This document shows, piece by piece, positions 60,201 to 64,000 of a DNA stretch of 64,000 bases (position 1 is the first letter of the stretch; every line of letters begins with the position of its first letter). The stretch comes from Copromyces sp. CBS 386.78. Its lineage: Eukaryota > Ascomycota > Sordariomycetes > Sordariales > Sordariaceae. Under the pieces are notes generated by a model, which saw only the letters and a program-made list of their open reading frames with translations, ran no database searches and was not told the origin of the DNA. The position numbers were made by a program, and so were the translations under genes. Where the stretch lies: the NCBI GenBank assembly GCA_030685235.1, contig MU839085.1:248001-312000 (forward strand), read 5' to 3'.

Positions 60201-61703
60201 GGAGGAGCCGAGCCTTCCAGGTGCCCACCCACGTGCCAGCTTTCCCTCCCCGGCCGGCCTCATCAATTCGCTTTTTTTTTTTTTTGGCTTCTTTCTTTTC
60301 CCGCTGCGCGTCTCGAGAGTGACAGAGAGAGGTCTCACCGGTGACGGCGCCCTGGTCCCTCAGAGTGCCAATGCCGAGGTTGAATTCTACCGCTCTTGGC
60401 CATGGTAGAGTCAGACTCAATGTCACTCACCGCCGACAACGGCGACTATGGCACTTGCGGCTTGCGAACTCTCTGCTAGTGCGTCCTTGGGCATGGTGGT
60501 GCCGGAGACATCTCGCTGATGACTTTGACACTGGAACGAGAAGGTCAGTGAGTGTTGGAGGCGCACGACGGACGGTGAGAATCAATAAAACTCACTAATA
60601 CCCGCCGACAGCCGTCGTTTCCGCGCTCCGGAGCCCGGCACTCTCGGATCTCGGCCGAGATTAACCCGAATCCGGCCATTGACCCAATTGCGTGCTTGTG
60701 AGGCGAACTTTGTTGTTTGATGTCGTGATGAGACAAGACACTGCAAAGGTCCTCATATTGGTTTTGTCGCGAATCGACAAGTTATGCGACAGGTTCCCGC
60801 TGTTGACAGCCGTGAGCCAGGAGGCCGATGGTGGGTGTTCAGTGCCCGTGTTCAAAACCAAAGAGAGTTGAGTATGTGAAGAAGATGAAGAGCAACGAAA
60901 TTGTCCGCCTCCCAGCTCCCATCCCATTTTTCATCTGTCCGTTTGGTTTGGACCCAAACAGCCAGCTAAACCAAACGTTGGATGCACCTTCCCATGGTGC
61001 AGCGACATCCGACTCGACCTTCCATAACACTCCAAGCGTCACCTTCGTTCCTGCCTTCGCGTGATTCTCCACACCTCGCTCAAAATGCAGTCAGTGAGGA
61101 AGGCACCAACCAACCAACTTGTCAGGTCGTGCGGAAAGCACATTCAAATTGAAGCGGGATTTTCTCAGAACGTATCGGGAGATTGCTCCTTAAGAAAGTG
61201 AGATCATCCATCCCGCTGCATGGCAGCCGCGAACGTCTTATCCTCGCGACACTACGGGGAGGACATGTCGGGTCGTGCTTCCTCTCCTCAATACGCTACC
61301 ACTTACTCGACCGTGAGCGCGAAATTGGAAGCTTGTGGTTATTGGGCCGGCTCTCGACGAATCGCCAGATGGAAGAGACCCATAATGGACCACCTCCCTC
61401 ATTCAAGTTACGTGTACACTGTATGTTCTGCACGCATTTTTGGTATATGTGTACACAAGATTCCTTTCTCTATTCATGCGTCATTCTGTAAGACCAACGC
61501 GGAGGTGACGAATGGAAGCAAACAAGAGTATACCACCCTTATATCCCAAACCATCACCGAACAGCCACATGAACATGAACACGAACGAGACAAGATGCCC
61601 ATTCCAAAAGCTACCCAACTGAATAGTACCATTCTTCATTATCTCACCTCACACTACCTACCTAGCACACCACCAAAGAAAGAGGGTATAGAACAACAAC
61701 CAA

Positions 61704-61784
<81 letters not shown>

Positions 61785-62113
61785 CCAAAATCATGAACTC
61801 CATCCAACCCTAAAAATGTCCTCCCAGAACCATGCAAATGTGACGCCTCCCTCCTTTTCCATATCACTTGTGAGTGCCGTGCCTGCTGCTTTTGAGATCC
61901 CATCCCAGATGCCTAACTTGTGAAAACATAATGACATGACGCTATACCTATGCTTGCCCAAGTTGACCCAAAACGATTGCCTCTGACCGTTTTGTTGAAA
62001 GCAAAGAAACACAAAAGAAATGTAGTTGCTTGAGAATCCGCAATGGAGGATGATGAAAGAAAGAAAAAAAAGGAAAAAAAGGAAAAAAAGTCGCGCGAGT
62101 CTCGGCCACCACC
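57252..62113. other. Long gene-free spacer, 4.9 kb
   Basis: Between the carrier start and the F-box protein stop, both minus strand. Holds the carrier promoter and the A79 tract. Many open frames up to about 200 codons are low-quality, and none shows a domain or splice-supported extension. Confidence 0.5.
61705..61783. repeat. Homopolymer A79
   Basis: Seventy-nine uninterrupted A on the plus strand, about 330 bases after the F-box gene's stop in its own direction, so T79 on that gene's sense strand. Confidence 0.9.
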
Positions 62114-63949
62114 TCACTGTGGACAGGGCTTGAAAGAATGTAACCGAATCATTCCATCTTCACTGCCGCTCGCCATCAGACTGTCGCTCAGCCCGACACA
62201 AGTCACGGGTCCGCAGTGGCCCGTATACGTCGCATCGCACTTTCCGCTGCGCGGCTCCCACGTCTTGACCATGCCGTCGTTGGCTCCGCTGATCACGCGA
62301 ATGGTATCTCCAGCCAGAGACCAAACGCCCTCGAGGTGGCCGAACAGCGTCTTCAGACACCGGCCGGTCGCGCTGTCCCAGAGGCGGATGGTGCTATCAA
62401 GTCCGCCCGTCATGAAATAGCGCGGGGGGAGGGGCCGTGACTCGTCTGCTGCAAAGGCGGATCCATACAGCTGGCGCACGTCATCGTCACCACTCGGCAG
62501 GCTGCTCGGTAGCGGGTTGTAGCTGGGGCTGTGGCTGCCAGGGCTGCCGGCGCGCTCGATTTGTGCGTGCAACATGGTTGGGCTTCCGCTTCCCATCGAT
62601 GATACCGACATGGCGTCTTGGTTGTCGTGCGAGGAACCGTTGAGCACCTCGTCCTCGGGCTCGTACCCGGGCGGGAGGATGAGGACCTGCTGCACATGGC
62701 CGACATGTCCTTCGTATGTCCGAATCACCTGGCGCGTGTCCAGGTCCCACAGCTTGATCGTCGTGTCATCCGAGGCGGAGAAGACGGTTCGGCTCTTGAT
62801 GTCGACATGGGCCGCGTTAACCCAATCGCTATGGCCCTTGAGGCAGTATGTCTCCTTGGAATTGAAGTCGAAAATCTTGACTGTCTTGTCGCTCGACCCA
62901 CTGGCAAGTAGGTGGCCATCGAAGTGAACGCTAATCACGGAATCGGTATGCGCAGCGAACGTGGAGAGGCACTCGCCGGTATGCCAGTTCCAGACCTTGA
63001 TGGTGTCTACAAATCAGAGAGTTAGCAACATTGGCATGCAAGCATTGGAGGCGGGTTGCAACATACGGTCAAGGCTGCCACTGATAAGCTTCGAATCGTC
63101 AAACTGTAGCGCACGAATGCCAGCCGTGTGACCAACAAGGGTCCGGATGCACTCCTCAGTCTCAATGTTCCCTATCAAGAGTGCGTTAGTCTAAAGCGTC
63201 AATGTCCAAAGGGAAAAAGACCACATACAGATCTTGATGGTGGCGTCGTATGATCCAGTCGCAAGGATGTTATCGTCGAGTTGGAGGCAGGTGACACCAT
63301 TCTCATGACCCTTGAGAACCGACAACTTGTACCGGCTGTTCTTCCAGTTGTAGCTGACCTGCCAGCGATCCCGGTAGACGGCCTTCCAGCTTCGTGTCTT
63401 GGGTTGTGTTACCGCCTTGGAGGCTTCAGCCATGCACTGACGCTTCTTTATGGGATCCTCTTCCTCCGTCTCTGCCGGGCGCTTTCCGTGTTGGTTGACT
63501 GACTGATCCTGACTCTCGTGGGACTCGGCCAGTTCCGTGATCCTCCCTTGTGGCCCACCCTTGGCCAACTGTCTTTGTCTTGTGTAGTTGCGCAGCTTCT
63601 TGCGTTCCAGCAAGGGCAATCCCCATCCGCACTTTGTGCACTTTCTGTTGACGTGTTGCTCGCACATGCGGACCCAGACGGCATCGGAGTCGGCCAGGGT
63701 TCGCCACCTCTGGCTGACCTGGGCGGCCTTGGTCAAGCTGACGGTGTCGAGATAGCATAGGACCTTTTGGGCGAGCTCGACGGGGAGGGCAGAGATGAAG
63801 TCGATCTTGAGGGCTTCGTTGACTTCTCTAGAGACGAAGGAGAGCTGTGGGAAGCAGAGCTGGGAGAGGATACCCTGAAGCATCAGGTCGCGGTGTCGGG
63901 CAGGGGCGGCGGAGAACAGGGACCACACGTGGGTAACGGCTTGCTGATC
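62114..63949 (-). CDS. scon-2: F-box/WD40 protein SCON-2 (MET30/SconB), 5' end outside the window
   Basis: Substrate receptor of an SCF ubiquitin ligase; in Neurospora SCON-2 shuts off sulfur-acquisition genes by targeting the activator CYS-3. Three visible exons (63949-63229, 63171-63067, 63006-62114) code 572 residues; the known protein has about 650, so roughly 80 N-terminal residues lie right of the window behind an intron that reaches the edge. The F-box is [20 protein letters not shown] onward, followed by [20 protein letters not shown] basic linker then leads to WD40 repeats (first [15 protein letters not shown]), with a 60-residue Ser/Pro/Gly insert before the last repeats. Both internal introns fall in WD40 repeats and restore IKIWNIET and LDHTIKVWNW. 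Confidence 0.93.
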
Positions 63950-64000
63950 CTATTTTAAGCAAGGTACAAGTCAGCCACCAAACCTTATTTAAGTCATGTT
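63950..64000 (-). other. Part of an intron of the F-box gene, cut by the window edge
   Basis: In the gene's direction these bases end in TTAAAATAG before the exon and contain a GGCTGAC branch candidate. No donor is visible, so the upstream exon lies beyond base 64000. Confidence 0.7.

Noticed and set aside
61658..61903. Frame with a long polyphenylalanine run
   Set aside because: It only translates the A79/T79 homopolymer.
1..64000. CRISPR arrays, bacterial operons, rRNA genes, dispersed 5S genes
   Set aside because: No regularly spaced direct repeats were seen, the genes are intron-bearing, and I recognised no rRNA or 5S sequence by eye.

Overview
The window is nuclear DNA of a filamentous ascomycete, most likely a Sordariomycete of the Neurospora/Sordaria group. 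The evidence is protein-coding genes split by short introns (about 50-120 nt) with GT..AG ends and CTAAC/CTGAC branch points, kilobase-sized intergenic spacers with simple repeats and the AGGTAGGTACCT words common in Neurospora spacers, and proteins best known from Neurospora (SCON-2-like F-box/WD40 protein, BNI-1 formin, class V myosin). I could not run any search, so species is not fixed.

Layout: a Q/T/S-rich C-terminus may enter at the left edge; then 5-hydroxyisourate hydrolase (-), phosphoserine aminotransferase (+), a DUF2264 protein (-), the formin (-), a small membrane protein (+), Ser/Thr phosphatase PP5/PPT1 (+), an unrecognised multi-pass membrane protein (-), a Pop8-like RNase P/MRP subunit (+), the CDK BUR1 (-), a small complex-I-like subunit (+), a cyclopropane-synthase-like methyltransferase (-), the P5B ATPase YPK9 (-), nucleosome assembly protein NAP1 (+), phosphoglycerate dehydrogenase (+), myosin V (+), the succinate/fumarate carrier SFC1 (-) and, running off the right edge, the SCON-2/MET30-type F-box protein (-). 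I rebuilt exon structures by hand; all 16 complete gene models (spliced ones included) keep frame across every junction.

Genes are not in operons, but two themes stand out. Steps one and two of phosphorylated serine synthesis (phosphoglycerate dehydrogenase, phosphoserine aminotransferase) sit within 39 kb, and each has an exact TGAGTCA (CPC1/Gcn4-type) word upstream. Formin and myosin V, both needed for polarised tip growth, are also linked.

The long spacers (49.7-56.0 kb, 57.3-62.1 kb) hold no convincing gene. The first carries a candidate foldback element (about 52.04-52.72 kb) with long imperfect terminal inverted repeats and an internal minus-strand unit that has A-box, B-box and a T7 terminator, that is, a tRNA-like RNA polymerase III unit. 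Three A/T homopolymers of 48-79 nt, several microsatellites and a 123-bp tandem duplication are also present. The most gene-relevant novelty is a possible alternative, in-frame last exon of BUR1.
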